A stretch of DNA of 38,566 nucleotides from a virus, in IMG/VR virus record IMGVR_UViG_3300046323_000828, positions 1-38,566 of that record; one strand, 5' to 3'. The notes under the pieces were generated by a model. It did no database searches. It saw only the letters and a program-made list of their open reading frames with translations, and was not told the DNA's origin. Each line of letters begins with the position of its first letter. Positions within the stretch are counted from its first letter, which is position 1. Below are positions 6,477 through 14,891 of the stretch, one piece after another. The position numbers were made by a program, and so were the translations under genes.

Positions 6477-6607
6477 GTCATTTTCGGCAGTAACCTGCTC
6501 TTCCTTGTAATCCCCTGAATTGTTGCTGGGGTAGCGTTATATTAGCGGGAAGCCTAACTCAGCCTGAACGTTACCTGAAAGGTTTGCTTCCCTTTTTGGG
6601 AGTTTTT
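6477..6607. ncRNA. Candidate structured RNA segment
   Basis: This gene-free stretch is richer in G+C than its surroundings and full of complementary segments. GGGAAGC (6547-6553) pairs with GCTTCCC (6586-6592), enclosing ACCT-GAA-AGGT (6573-6583). CCCC (6512-6515) pairs with GGGG (6528-6531). GCAG (6487-6490) pairs with CTGC (6495-6498). GTAAC (6490-6494) can also pair with GTTAC (6570-6574). On the plus strand it ends in TCCC-TTTTT-GGGA followed by five T (6589-6607), a small terminator that competes with the first stem. It could be a plus-strand small RNA or the 3' untranslated end of the minus-strand transcript. I match it to no known family. Confidence 0.45.
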
Positions 6608-6639
6608 CAAATCAGAAGCACAAAAATAAAAAAAAATAT

Positions 6640-7374
6640 TTAAAAAGGCAATTTCATAGTCTTTTGATATGGGTGCTTTCTTTTGGCTTTTTTGGTGTCC
6701 ATCTTGAATTGAATCGCCTCACCGAAATACTTTTTCAAAAGTTTAAAATCATCTTCCTCAACGCCCAAACTCCTAAACTCAGCCAAACCGCCTGCACTGG
6801 TGAAGGTATCTTTTTGCACAAAACAAAACCGCAAATCCTTCCAAATGATACGATGATAGTACGCATTCAGGCAACTTATCCAATAATCTTCATTGCATTT
6901 TATTTGAGGATTGTACTTTAATCTTGAACCTTCAAGCAATCCGGTTGCACAACCAGTTATGTAACCAGTCAAACGGATAGGCTCAAAGACATTATACAAA
7001 GTCGGATTAGGCACATTGGAAAATCCCCACAGATACGCTCCGGCTTGCTTCGCACAATAAGCAGTTTCTTCAATGATACTTTTTGCTAATTCCATCCCTA
7101 TTTTATCATTCTCCTTGGGACCAATATAAACCCTGCGAAAATGAGTAATATCATCATCCAACATCATCACATTTCCGAAGTATCTATAAATCCAATCCCT
7201 TTTTGCTGCCAATCCTATCACACTATCTGGATGCGTTACTATTTCGCAATCAGGATTATGCTTTTCATAATCGGTTTTTTGAGATTCAGGCACGCAAATA
7301 ATCACCTCTACCACTTTTTTGGTAAGGCATTTATTTGCTCTTTTATGGCTGGGTACTACGATTTTGATTTCCAT
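6640..7374 (-). CDS. Glycosyltransferase-like (GT-A fold) protein
   Basis: A 244-residue protein with features of a compact GT-A glycosyltransferase: an N-terminal strand IVVPSHKRA (5-13), an ICVPESQKTDYEKHNP segment, AAKRDWI (56-62) and the metal/nucleotide-binding motif MMLDDDIT (70-77) with D73-D75. CNEDYW near 165-170 may hold the catalytic acid. It resembles the small DNA-modification-associated glycosyltransferases of phages more than cell-surface enzymes, and no membrane segment is present. It overlaps the upstream ParB-like gene by 19 bp, so both are made together. A role in glycosylating modified DNA bases is inferred from fold and context; a protein or saccharide substrate remains possible. 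Confidence 0.65.
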   Translation of the reverse strand: MEIKIVVPSHKRANKCLTKKVVEVIICVPESQKTDYEKHNPDCEIVTHPDSVIGLAAKRDWIYRYFGNVMMLDDDITHFRRVYIGPKENDKIGMELAKSIIEETAYCAKQAGAYLWGFSNVPNPTLYNVFEPIRLTGYITGCATGLLEGSRLKYNPQIKCNEDYWISCLNAYYHRIIWKDLRFCFVQKDTFTSAGGLAEFRSLGVEEDDFKLLKKYFGEAIQFKMDTKKAKRKHPYQKTMKLPF

Positions 7375-8018
7375 AACTCTGCAAATTTTTTGGCACTGAT
7401 TACTTTACTCGTTCCTATTTCTTTTGATTTGTGGCTTTGCTCGGTCTCAATCTGCAATACTTCCTTCAAAAAATTGGTATCAATTTCATTTGTAGAAACA
7501 ATAATAAAAGCATCATACTTTTCCGAAAACTTCGGCACAATATTATAAACAGGCTTTTCAATGGCTTCAATCTCATCATTAAAATTCCCATTTCCACTCT
7601 CCAATATCTTTTCGATATCATCAGCCGAAAACCCGCTTTCTTCCAAAACAGTCAAATCAAACTGCTCTTTCAATATAAAGTTATCCCATTCACCCCCTGC
7701 TTTGTTGGCGATGATTACAGCTCTCTCGCACTGCTCAGCAGTCCAAGCCACTTGCCTATAAGCAAACTTCTCGTTTTCAAAAATCACATAACCCAAAGCC
7801 ACAGTTCCCTGAACAGTAGGCGGGTCAAAGGTTTGTGCAATTTCAATTTCGGCAATACTCAAGTCGATCACTTTCATTCTTTGATTGCCTGAAATGATTT
7901 CATCACTATTCAAGTCATGAACAATACCGCCCAAGTCGCCTAATTCCTTCATCCATTTGGCAAGGTCATTGAGGCTTTCTTCAGAGATTTTACGAGGATT
8001 CTTGTGATAATTTTTCAT
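7356..8018 (-). CDS. ParB N-terminal-domain-like protein
   Basis: A 220-residue protein whose first about 90 residues follow the ParB/Spo0J N-terminal (CTPase/nuclease-like) pattern: NPRKISEESLNDLAKWMKEL, then GIVHDLNSDEIISGNQRMKV with GNQR at 44-47 in place of GHRR. Later parts (YRQVAWTAEQCERAVIIANK, GEWDNFILKEQFD) match the region found in phage ParB-like proteins that accompany DNA methylases. No ParB helix-turn-helix is seen. The overlap with the glycosyltransferase-like gene points to a two-gene DNA-processing or DNA-modification unit. It probably does not serve in partition. Confidence 0.8.
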   Translation of the reverse strand: MKNYHKNPRKISEESLNDLAKWMKELGDLGGIVHDLNSDEIISGNQRMKVIDLSIAEIEIAQTFDPPTVQGTVALGYVIFENEKFAYRQVAWTAEQCERAVIIANKAGGEWDNFILKEQFDLTVLEESGFSADDIEKILESGNGNFNDEIEAIEKPVYNIVPKFSEKYDAFIIVSTNEIDTNFLKEVLQIETEQSHKSKEIGTSKVISAKKFAELWKSKS

Positions 8019-8025
8019 AATTTTT

Positions 8026-8151
8026 ATGCGAAAAAAACATTACCCTAATTCATACAAAGGCAATCTAATCTTAGGTTTGATATGGATAGCCATATTAGGC
8101 ATCATAGCCCTAATCGATTATCTATTTGACTTGAATATTTTCAAGCATTAA
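8026..8151 (+). CDS. 41-residue single-span membrane peptide (tentative)
   Basis: On the plus strand between two minus-strand genes. The frame begins MRKKHYPNSYKGN and continues with a hydrophobic span LILGLIWIAILGIIALI, ending in DYLFDLNIFKH. The basic N-terminus and clean membrane span are more protein-like than expected by chance, and it nearly fills the gap. Its orientation against the operon and the lack of a visible promoter weaken the call. If real, it could be a small holin or antiholin beside the holin candidate. Confidence 0.4.
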   Translation: MRKKHYPNSYKGNLILGLIWIAILGIIALIDYLFDLNIFKH

Positions 8152-8153
8152 TT

Positions 8154-8453
8154 TTAATTTGCTTGTTTTTTTTCAATCATCTCATCATACAAGGCAAACA
8201 CCTTTGTCATCAAATCCTCAATTCTTTTATCCGAAGCTGCTCGGATTCTTTCTTCTTCATCCCTGAATTTATCCGTTAGTGTTTCAAGTTTTTTGTTCAA
8301 ACTCCAAGCAATATACACCAGTATCGCCATAGTTGATATTTTATCCACTACCGAAAACAAATCAAACTCGTGTGGCACTTGCAAAAAAATATTGGACAGA
8401 AAAAAATAAGTAGATGATAGAAGAAGCACTAAAGACGTTTTAATTTCAGTCAT
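8154..8453 (-). CDS. Putative holin
   Basis: A 99-residue protein with two hydrophobic segments (TSLVLLLSSTYFFLSNIFL, residues 6-24; ISTMAILVYIAWSL, about 39-52) followed by a charged coiled-coil tail rich in K, E, D and R. Size and topology fit a class II-type holin that makes membrane lesions for the endolysin, though the endolysin gene lies elsewhere. It overlaps the upstream coiled-coil gene by 8 bp. It could also be another small phage membrane protein. Confidence 0.55.
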   Translation of the reverse strand: MTEIKTSLVLLLSSTYFFLSNIFLQVPHEFDLFSVVDKISTMAILVYIAWSLNKKLETLTDKFRDEEERIRAASDKRIEDLMTKVFALYDEMIEKKQAN

Positions 8454-9123
8454 TGAATAATTTTATTTTGTGGTTAATATTTTTAATTTCAGCTTCAAGC
8501 TGCACAATGGCTTCTTGAAACTTCTTGATTTTATCTTGTGTAGTCGCCTCTCTCAGCAACTTCCTTTTTTTGCTCAATCGGCTATGCAAGTCTTTCAATG
8601 AAAGTCGCAACTCTGCCAATCCTTTTTTTTCTTCAGCTTCAGGAGTTTCAGCTTCAGATGGCATTTCTCCAAACTGCTCATAATACTTCTTCCTTACGAA
8701 CAAAGCATTATATTCGCTTTTCAGATTTAGTATTTCGGTTACAACCAAACGCCTTTCAGCGTTTTGATGTTCTGCATAATCACCCAAAGAATTAGATAGC
8801 TTTGCTTTCTTATTCCAGATATACTGCATTTGCTTTTGCAATTCAGCGTACTCAGGCTTACTCAAATCCGTTTCAACCCAATCCGATTGTTTTACAATCG
8901 GATTGGGCTTATCCGATGGCAATGGCTTTACCTTGGTAACTTGTTTTTTTGGAACTGGCACAAGTGCAGCCAATTCCCTCAGCATCATATCAACATGATG
9001 TTGCGAAGGATTTCGCTCAACCCTGTTCGCAAATGCAATCCTATCAGGAAAGTATTTTTTGTACAGGCTAAGTCCTTTTTGCCAATCGGCACTATCTTCC
9101 AAAAAAACTTGAATTTCTTGCAT
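8446..9123 (-). CDS. Coiled-coil protein of late operon, unknown
   Basis: A 225-residue charged protein. The N-terminus (EIQVFLEDSADWQKGLSLYKKYF) looks globular; residues about 85-225 form long coiled coils (ELRLSLKDLHSRLSKKRKLL and beyond). No family recognised. It sits between the tail-tube candidate and the holin candidate, so a structural or assembly role is likely. Confidence 0.75.
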   Translation of the reverse strand: MQEIQVFLEDSADWQKGLSLYKKYFPDRIAFANRVERNPSQHHVDMMLRELAALVPVPKKQVTKVKPLPSDKPNPIVKQSDWVETDLSKPEYAELQKQMQYIWNKKAKLSNSLGDYAEHQNAERRLVVTEILNLKSEYNALFVRKKYYEQFGEMPSEAETPEAEEKKGLAELRLSLKDLHSRLSKKRKLLREATTQDKIKKFQEAIVQLEAEIKNINHKIKLFND

Positions 9124-9131
9124 AATAAATT

Positions 9132-9162
9132 AAAAAAAAGCCTGAGCAATGCCCAAGCCTTT
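9132..9162 (-). terminator. Terminator after tail tube candidate
   Basis: On the minus strand GGCTTGGGC-ATT-GCTCAGGCT forms an 8-pair stem with two G-U pairs, followed by eight T. It lies between the tail-tube candidate (ending 9186) and the next gene (start 9123) and probably gives partial termination, allowing more capsid and tail-tube mRNA. Confidence 0.7.
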
Positions 9163-9185
9163 TTTGGATTCTGAAACAAAAAAAC

Positions 9186-10034
9186 CTAACTTACTACGGC
9201 TGTCAATGTGGTTTTTGGGCTTACTTGTCCGGCAGCATTTTTAAACCAAGCATCCACTTTCACCACATTCCCAGCACCTATGTTGAAAACAACGATACTG
9301 GCAGTTCCTGCACTACGCAAAGCCACATTAGCACGATTGAATACGTCCCCAGTCGTTTCATTCTTGATAGTTACTTGCAATTGGTCAGTTCCTTCGGCAT
9401 TATCAAAATAATCCGAATTATCCAAGAACGTCAAAGCAACTGTATCGGTCGCCACAGTAGCCGTAACAGCCGTAAACCTGCTGTTCTCCAAGCTATCGCC
9501 CTCTACCAAACCAGCCAACCCACCAGTATAGTAATAACAGCCAAATCTCGCAGGAGCTTTGAACATAAATCGCGTGTGGTTTCTGTCAGCATAAGCCTGA
9601 CCAGTATCGGGACCGCCTTCCTCAAATTTCGCAGGCAAATCCGTAGTACCTATCACCATCACTTGACCGTTGGCATCTTTTGCTATCACTATCAAAGAAG
9701 CATTTTGAGCATAAGCGATTTGCTCTTTTACCTTTGGCTGATTCTTTGGAATGATGAACTCAACAGCAGGCTCTTGCGATTTGCCATCCGTTTCACCAAC
9801 TACGGCTTCGCTAAATTTTCCAGTGCCGGGAGTAAAATACCATTTCTTGAACTTTTTGCCCGGTTTCATTTGAATATCCGCAGTGATGGTCAAGGGGTCG
9901 GCACTATCCAAGGAAGGAATATTCAAGTTTAGGATGTCATTCCTATCCGCAACATAGATGCGGTCGACAAGCGCACCCATATTGCCCTGACCTAACGCAA
10001 TATCCTCCTCAGTAATATTTTTTAAAGTAAACAT
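9186..10034 (-). CDS. Putative major tail (tube) protein
   Basis: A 282-residue beta-rich protein with no cysteine clusters, signal or membrane segment. It contains ASLIVIAKDANGQVMVIGTT (about 111-130), a hairpin arrangement often seen in tail tube proteins. The last about 95 residues (TAVTATVATDTVALTFLDNS and VTIKNETTGDVFNRANVALR) look like an added Ig-like domain. Position directly after the major capsid gene and the following terminator fit a highly expressed structural protein. It could instead be a head decoration protein. Confidence 0.6.
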   Translation of the reverse strand: MFTLKNITEEDIALGQGNMGALVDRIYVADRNDILNLNIPSLDSADPLTITADIQMKPGKKFKKWYFTPGTGKFSEAVVGETDGKSQEPAVEFIIPKNQPKVKEQIAYAQNASLIVIAKDANGQVMVIGTTDLPAKFEEGGPDTGQAYADRNHTRFMFKAPARFGCYYYTGGLAGLVEGDSLENSRFTAVTATVATDTVALTFLDNSDYFDNAEGTDQLQVTIKNETTGDVFNRANVALRSAGTASIVVFNIGAGNVVKVDAWFKNAAGQVSPKTTLTAVVS

Positions 10035-10094
10035 AATTTTTTAGGTTAAATAATTGAAATTAAAAATCAAATACCATCCAAATTTCCCTATCTG

Positions 10095-11030
10095 CTAAGG
10101 AATAACTTTAGCGTACCAAATTTTATTTGCTTGACCGTAATTGACACCGATATTGAAATCCATCATCACGTTGATGTTTCTTTTCTCCTTCTCTATCACA
10201 AGATTTTCCAAGTCGCCTTCAGTATCAACACCAATAAATAAATTACTTTCAGGTGCAATAAAAAATTTGTCTAAAGCAACAATACTTGGTTGAGCTACTA
10301 TTTCAATCATAGTACCGTCAATCATTACTTTTTCAAATTCCTTGTTGTAAGGAAGCGCGCCATATCTTGCTCTGTAATCAAGACTGTAATATCTTGCACC
10401 AACTGCCGAAACAAAAAGTTTTAAATTTTCTTTCAAATATTTTGAAGGAATATTAGCAACCAACAATTCAAACTGAGCCACAGCGTTGCCGTTTGTCAAA
10501 GCTGTAATATCGGTAGGCGTTATTTCACTTGCAGTAACAGAAGCCTCCAAAAGTGTAAAAAAACCACTCATTGTATCAGCAGGAGTATCGCCATCAGCAT
10601 CATAAACACCCGAATAGATGCCATCATTCTCAATATCATCTTTAGCCTGTTTGATGATTCGGTTCATCAAAAACGCTTCAAAAGGCAAATTGTACGCATC
10701 AGCACCCGGACGTTTCACCATACCAAGCCAAGTTTTGTGCAAGGCTTTTACTTTCAATTGCAAATCAACTTTACAAGCACGAGTTTTTAAAATACGCGGT
10801 TTAAATTTCAAAGCATTGAGCGTAGGTTCAAAGGCATCCTTGTAGGGCTTAACAATTTTTTCGCTTACAAGTTCGGTAAGAACTATTTCGTCGACCACGC
10901 CATCCATCAAGGTCATGTCCTCACGTGAGGGAAGTTCAAGCAAAGTGCTTTCAAGCAATTCGGTGCTATACTCTCGACAATAATCGCCCAGCGTGGTAGC
11001 TAAGGCAGATACATCTACAGATTGAGCCAT
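10095..11030 (-). CDS. Major capsid protein
   Basis: A 311-residue protein directly downstream of the S49 prohead protease, the classical order for HK97-fold capsids. The N-terminus holds a helical stretch, then a mixed alpha/beta body with a central segment SKYLKENLKLFVSAVGARYY and a C-terminal NINVMMDFNIGVNYGQANKIWYAKV, in keeping with the closing strands of capsid P and A domains in Bacteroidota phages (phage capsids with VxxDFxxGVxY-like ends). No N-terminal delta domain of the long HK97 type is obvious; scaffolding may come from the coiled-coil tail of the protease. Confidence 0.8.
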   Translation of the reverse strand: MAQSVDVSALATTLGDYCREYSTELLESTLLELPSREDMTLMDGVVDEIVLTELVSEKIVKPYKDAFEPTLNALKFKPRILKTRACKVDLQLKVKALHKTWLGMVKRPGADAYNLPFEAFLMNRIIKQAKDDIENDGIYSGVYDADGDTPADTMSGFFTLLEASVTASEITPTDITALTNGNAVAQFELLVANIPSKYLKENLKLFVSAVGARYYSLDYRARYGALPYNKEFEKVMIDGTMIEIVAQPSIVALDKFFIAPESNLFIGVDTEGDLENLVIEKEKRNINVMMDFNIGVNYGQANKIWYAKVIP

Positions 11031-11086
11031 AAAATTTTCTTATTGTTTAATTGAAAAAAAAAATTTAGTAATAGGAAAAAGGAAAA

Positions 11087-12226
11087 TTAATTTTTGTTAA
11101 ATTTCTGATACCTTTTATTCAAAATCTGATTATGAGCAGCCGTTTCCCAGCTTTTTTTCTCATTATTTATCAGATTCGTTACATCGTTCTGTGAACCCAC
11201 TTTCGTAGGCTCATCAGCAGGAAACTTGGCAAGAGCCTCGTTGTCTTTTTGGAGCTTCTCGATTTTGGCTTCCAAGTCAGTCAATTTATTACCTTGAGCT
11301 TTGAAGGCTTCAAGTTCAGCCGTAAGGCTTTCGATTTTCATTTGAGCTTGCTGTAACTGATTTTCTTTTTCAGTCAAAGCAGCTTCAATCTTTGCAAGTC
11401 CCTCCTCATCTGTTTTGGGAGTTTCCTTGACAAAAAGCGAGGAAATTTTAGGAAAAAACATACTCGTATATTTGGGTTTAGAAGTAGCGTAATTTTTGGC
11501 TTTGGCTAAGGCATCATCAAAAGTGCCTATCTTATCAATAAGCCCAAGAGCCAAAGCATCCTTGGGTTTATAGCTCAATCCTGTAAGAGCCGATTCATCA
11601 ATTTTTTTTCTGGAAGAAAGCAAGGCGTTTTTAAAATCTTCATAGATACCATCGGCAACCGACTGATACATTTCCCTTCCTTCAGGTGTTAGTGGCTCAT
11701 GGCTGTTGCCCAATGTTTTGTTAGGTGAATTTTTTGATTGAATTACGGTAACACCATAGCCGGCATCTTGGTAATATTTGGAATAATCAAAATGCACATA
11801 ATACACGCCTACACTGCCAATCGTAGGAATCGCCTCATCCGAAGCCATGATATGATGCCCTTGGCTACCAGCCCACAATGCACCTGATTCCATTCTTCGC
11901 GCAAATACCTGCACTTTCTTCTTGGCGTTTTTGATGGCGTTGGCAAATTGCATAGTCCCTTCTGCACTTCCTCCCGGCGAATTAATATCAAGCAAAATGG
12001 ATTCAATATCATCATCCTCATCGGCAGTTTTGATAAGACTTTCCAAACTAATCAAGTTTCTTTCATCACTCCAAGCTGAAGGCGATAGAACACCATCAAC
12101 TTTTATCACAGCCACATTATCATGTTTGTAGCTGCGAGTCCACATATTCAGCAATTTTTCATTATACAACCCATTCAAACCAAGCAAGTAATCAGTACCA
12201 ATCAGCCAAATGTTTTTCATATACAC
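11087..12226 (-). CDS. S49-family prohead protease with coiled-coil (scaffold-like) tail
   Basis: Peptidase of the SppA/ClpP fold (family S49, like lambda gpC) that would mature the capsid shell. Visible are AVIKVDGVLS (39-48), the ILLDINSPGGS stretch with SPGG at 83-86, the nucleophile segment ESGALWAG with S114, TIGSVGVYY (135-143), and a likely catalytic lysine in the QSKNSPNK region (165 or 170). Residues from about 275 to 340 form a long coiled coil (LQQAQMKIESLTAELEAFKA), then a short tail. A scaffold fused to the protease, as lambda C/Nu3 share sequence, is the likely reading. An alternative ATG two codons further in (12220) is equally possible. It heads the head-gene operon. Confidence 0.9.
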   Translation of the reverse strand: MYMKNIWLIGTDYLLGLNGLYNEKLLNMWTRSYKHDNVAVIKVDGVLSPSAWSDERNLISLESLIKTADEDDDIESILLDINSPGGSAEGTMQFANAIKNAKKKVQVFARRMESGALWAGSQGHHIMASDEAIPTIGSVGVYYVHFDYSKYYQDAGYGVTVIQSKNSPNKTLGNSHEPLTPEGREMYQSVADGIYEDFKNALLSSRKKIDESALTGLSYKPKDALALGLIDKIGTFDDALAKAKNYATSKPKYTSMFFPKISSLFVKETPKTDEEGLAKIEAALTEKENQLQQAQMKIESLTAELEAFKAQGNKLTDLEAKIEKLQKDNEALAKFPADEPTKVGSQNDVTNLINNEKKSWETAAHNQILNKRYQKFNKN

Positions 12227-12328
12227 ATCAAATTATAGTAGAATTTACGAAAAAAAATTTGAATTGACAAATTCAAAAACATTTTTAGAAAAAATGCTTA
12301 AAATTTTGTATATTTATTTAAAAAAAAG

Positions 12329-13018
12329 ATGGCTATCACAGAGCAATTTTCAAACGGTAACAAAGGCGGTATCATATCGATTGAACTGATTGATGTTGAT
12401 GAAATATTAGACGATTCAATTGATAACCTCATAGTAAATTCAAGCACAAAAATCTATTTCGTGCAAGAAGAAGCACGATACACAGTCGCGCAAAAAAAAA
12501 CCGATGCAGGAAGTTTTTTTGAATCAAAAATAATATTCAGCATCCCGAAAATAAGGCAGGAAGTAATAGACTTCATTGCCAATAATTCAGAAAAATATTT
12601 TGTTGCCTTGGTCAAAGATGTGAATGAAATTAACCACAAAATCGGAAAAAAAATCAAGCCACTCAGATTCGAGTCCGATATGACAGTAGGCAGTTTCACG
12701 GCTCGCAATGAAGCAAGATTTGAACTATTTGGAAAAAGCCTCAAGCCATCACGAGAATACAACTACACGCCAACGGTACTAACCACAACTACAATCATGT
12801 ACGAATCCCTAAGCATCAACCTAACCGCAAACGTATCCTTGAATTACCAAATGCCCTTGGATATGGACTTATCAACCTTGATAGCACAGTTCTATCTTGC
12901 TTCAGGTGAGCAAACAGAAGTAGCCATCACCGCCATCAATAACACTACCAAGGTAATCACCCTTTTTGCTCAGGAGAGTGTAACAGTTAAAATGAATGCC
13001 ATCACAAAAGCCAATTAA
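12329..13018 (+). CDS. Structural protein of plus-strand island, unknown
   Basis: A 229-residue, mainly beta protein with a repeated Ile/Asp-rich start (GGIISIELIDVDEILDDSID). No family recognised. It is the first gene of the only large plus-strand block, followed after 5 bp by the tail fibre gene, so a tail tip or fibre-attachment role is likely. TATATTTA at 12309-12316 resembles a -7 box and would give a very short leader. Confidence 0.75.
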   Translation: MAITEQFSNGNKGGIISIELIDVDEILDDSIDNLIVNSSTKIYFVQEEARYTVAQKKTDAGSFFESKIIFSIPKIRQEVIDFIANNSEKYFVALVKDVNEINHKIGKKIKPLRFESDMTVGSFTARNEARFELFGKSLKPSREYNYTPTVLTTTTIMYESLSINLTANVSLNYQMPLDMDLSTLIAQFYLASGEQTEVAITAINNTTKVITLFAQESVTVKMNAITKAN

Positions 13019-13023
13019 TTAAA

Positions 13024-14880
13024 ATGAAAAAAAATTCAGTCAATCAAAAATATCCAACCCTCCCGGCACATCCCGCAAACCTTGGTACTTTCGAGTGGGC
13101 GGTCTATACGCTCACCGCAGAGCCTGCAAATCTGTACTTGAAAGTTGGAGCTAATACACCGATTTTGGTAGGCAAAGCAGGCATTACCTACAAAGGTACT
13201 TGGAACGCTACAACCAATACACCCGCTATTGTATCAAGCGTAGGAACAGCAGGCGATTACTATATTGTCGGGGTTGCTGGAACGACTTCGATTAATGGGA
13301 TATCAGATTGGGGCGTAAACGATTGGATTATTTTTAGCGGTTCAACTTGGCAAAAAATTGATAACTCCGAAACTGCATCACCAACAGCCTCAAACGGACT
13401 CACCAAAACAGCGAATAATTTTAAGTTTGGTGGTGAAATTACCGAGGAAATAACAAAAATTTATAAAACTCTTGGTGTAGATAAAGAGGTTTCATATACT
13501 TTATTTGATGATACGGGAGCAGCAGCCATAGGGCATAGTTTTTTGATAACAAGAGGCGACGCAATATCACAAATTTTGATTTCACAAGAATACTCAGGAG
13601 CAAACACTTTCCCCTACATACAAGTAAGAACGGTAAAAGGCACTTCTGAGGCAGCCGTTTCGCTTGGCTCTGATGGAATTTTAAATATTATTTGTGTAAC
13701 GAGCGGTGGTAGTGCGACTTATGCAGTTTCAAAAGATGGCATTACGGTAAATAAAGACTTTACTACACCTTCAGCAAGAGACTTTGTTCAAAGACAATAT
13801 GTCGATGTAATTTCGGATGCGGTCACAGCACTTCAAATATTGGTAACTGATTTGGGTACGCAATATACTTCGCTTTCCGGCTATGTGGATGATATAGTCA
13901 ATAATTCGCTTAATCCACTTATTGATGCTGTAAATAATTTGGCGATTGGAAATATATTAGGATTAAATGACGCATTAGACGCAAAGCAATCTACAAGCGA
14001 AAAAAATGCTACTAATGGATATGTAGGCTTAGACGCAAACCAACAAATCAGGCTTGGTACATCAGTCATTGCAAGTACAACCACTCTTGTCATGACAGGC
14101 TCAGGAAATGTCATTCAAGTGTCGGGAACTACCGAAATAGTAACCATTCCTGCACCTACCAATGCGACTATGTTGTATTTAATTGGTGACCCATCTGCTA
14201 ATTTTTTGATAAGCAATACGGGTAACGTGCGAAGCATTACAGGCGAAAAAATAAGGGTTAAGGCTGGGGCTTGTGTGCAACTCGTTTGGAATCCTTATGA
14301 TTTTTATTGGGAACAGGTGAATATTCTTGCAAGTCAATTTGTAGATACAAATTATTATAGAAATGGAAATACCTATCCGATAACAGGATTTGGCAAATTT
14401 ACGGGCAATACGGTTGCATTAGGCACGACAATGAAGGGTTATCCCTTCAAACTTGAAAACGATTTGCAAGTATCTGAATTGAGAATCAACGTAACAACTG
14501 CGATTGCAAGCAGTTTTATACGTTGCGGAATTTACGAAGTAGATGCAAATTTTTATCCTACTACCCCGATTTGGCTTTCAGGTGAAATAAACAGCGGTAC
14601 AACAGGCGTGAAAAATATACCTTCCTCAGCTTTTACTTTTGAGGCAAATAAAATTTACAATTTTGTAATACAAGCAAGTATTACGGGTGTGTTGGTAAGG
14701 GGTGTAGATGACAGCAATGTTTATCCGATTTTACCCGAAGACCCTGCAATGGGAACAGCACCTTATATGAATTGGAGCGTAACCAGAACTTACGCAGCTC
14801 TGCCAAATCCATTTACGGCAGGCGGGACATTGAACACTACGGATATGCCTTTATTATCAGGAATTGCGGTTGTAGCTTAA
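13024..14880 (+). CDS. Tail fibre protein
   Basis: A 618-residue fibre-type protein for host adhesion. The N-terminal part contains ITYKGTWNATTNTPAI and GTAGDYYIVGVAGTTSINGI then WGVNDWIIFSG...WQKIDN (about residues 54-120), a module common in phage tail fibres. The middle has helical and repetitive segments (ALQILVTDLGTQYTSLSGYV, LDAKQSTSEKNA) suited to trimeric shafts. The C-terminal 200 residues are beta-rich and probably form the receptor-binding tip. Low-complexity Thr/Asn/Gly content fits. The beta-helix gene follows after 11 bp. Confidence 0.85.
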   Translation: MKKNSVNQKYPTLPAHPANLGTFEWAVYTLTAEPANLYLKVGANTPILVGKAGITYKGTWNATTNTPAIVSSVGTAGDYYIVGVAGTTSINGISDWGVNDWIIFSGSTWQKIDNSETASPTASNGLTKTANNFKFGGEITEEITKIYKTLGVDKEVSYTLFDDTGAAAIGHSFLITRGDAISQILISQEYSGANTFPYIQVRTVKGTSEAAVSLGSDGILNIICVTSGGSATYAVSKDGITVNKDFTTPSARDFVQRQYVDVISDAVTALQILVTDLGTQYTSLSGYVDDIVNNSLNPLIDAVNNLAIGNILGLNDALDAKQSTSEKNATNGYVGLDANQQIRLGTSVIASTTTLVMTGSGNVIQVSGTTEIVTIPAPTNATMLYLIGDPSANFLISNTGNVRSITGEKIRVKAGACVQLVWNPYDFYWEQVNILASQFVDTNYYRNGNTYPITGFGKFTGNTVALGTTMKGYPFKLENDLQVSELRINVTTAIASSFIRCGIYEVDANFYPTTPIWLSGEINSGTTGVKNIPSSAFTFEANKIYNFVIQASITGVLVRGVDDSNVYPILPEDPAMGTAPYMNWSVTRTYAALPNPFTAGGTLNTTDMPLLSGIAVVA

Positions 14881-14891
14881 ATAAATAATGT

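Noticed and set aside
6454-6607. Possible tRNA or tmRNA in the structured segment
   Set aside because: I found no T-loop consensus, anticodon arm or CCA-type acceptor on either strand.
9225-9932. Plus-strand 235-residue frame opposite the tail tube candidate
   Set aside because: Antisense shadow with composition unlike its neighbours; the minus frame is in the capsid operon with terminator and leader in place.
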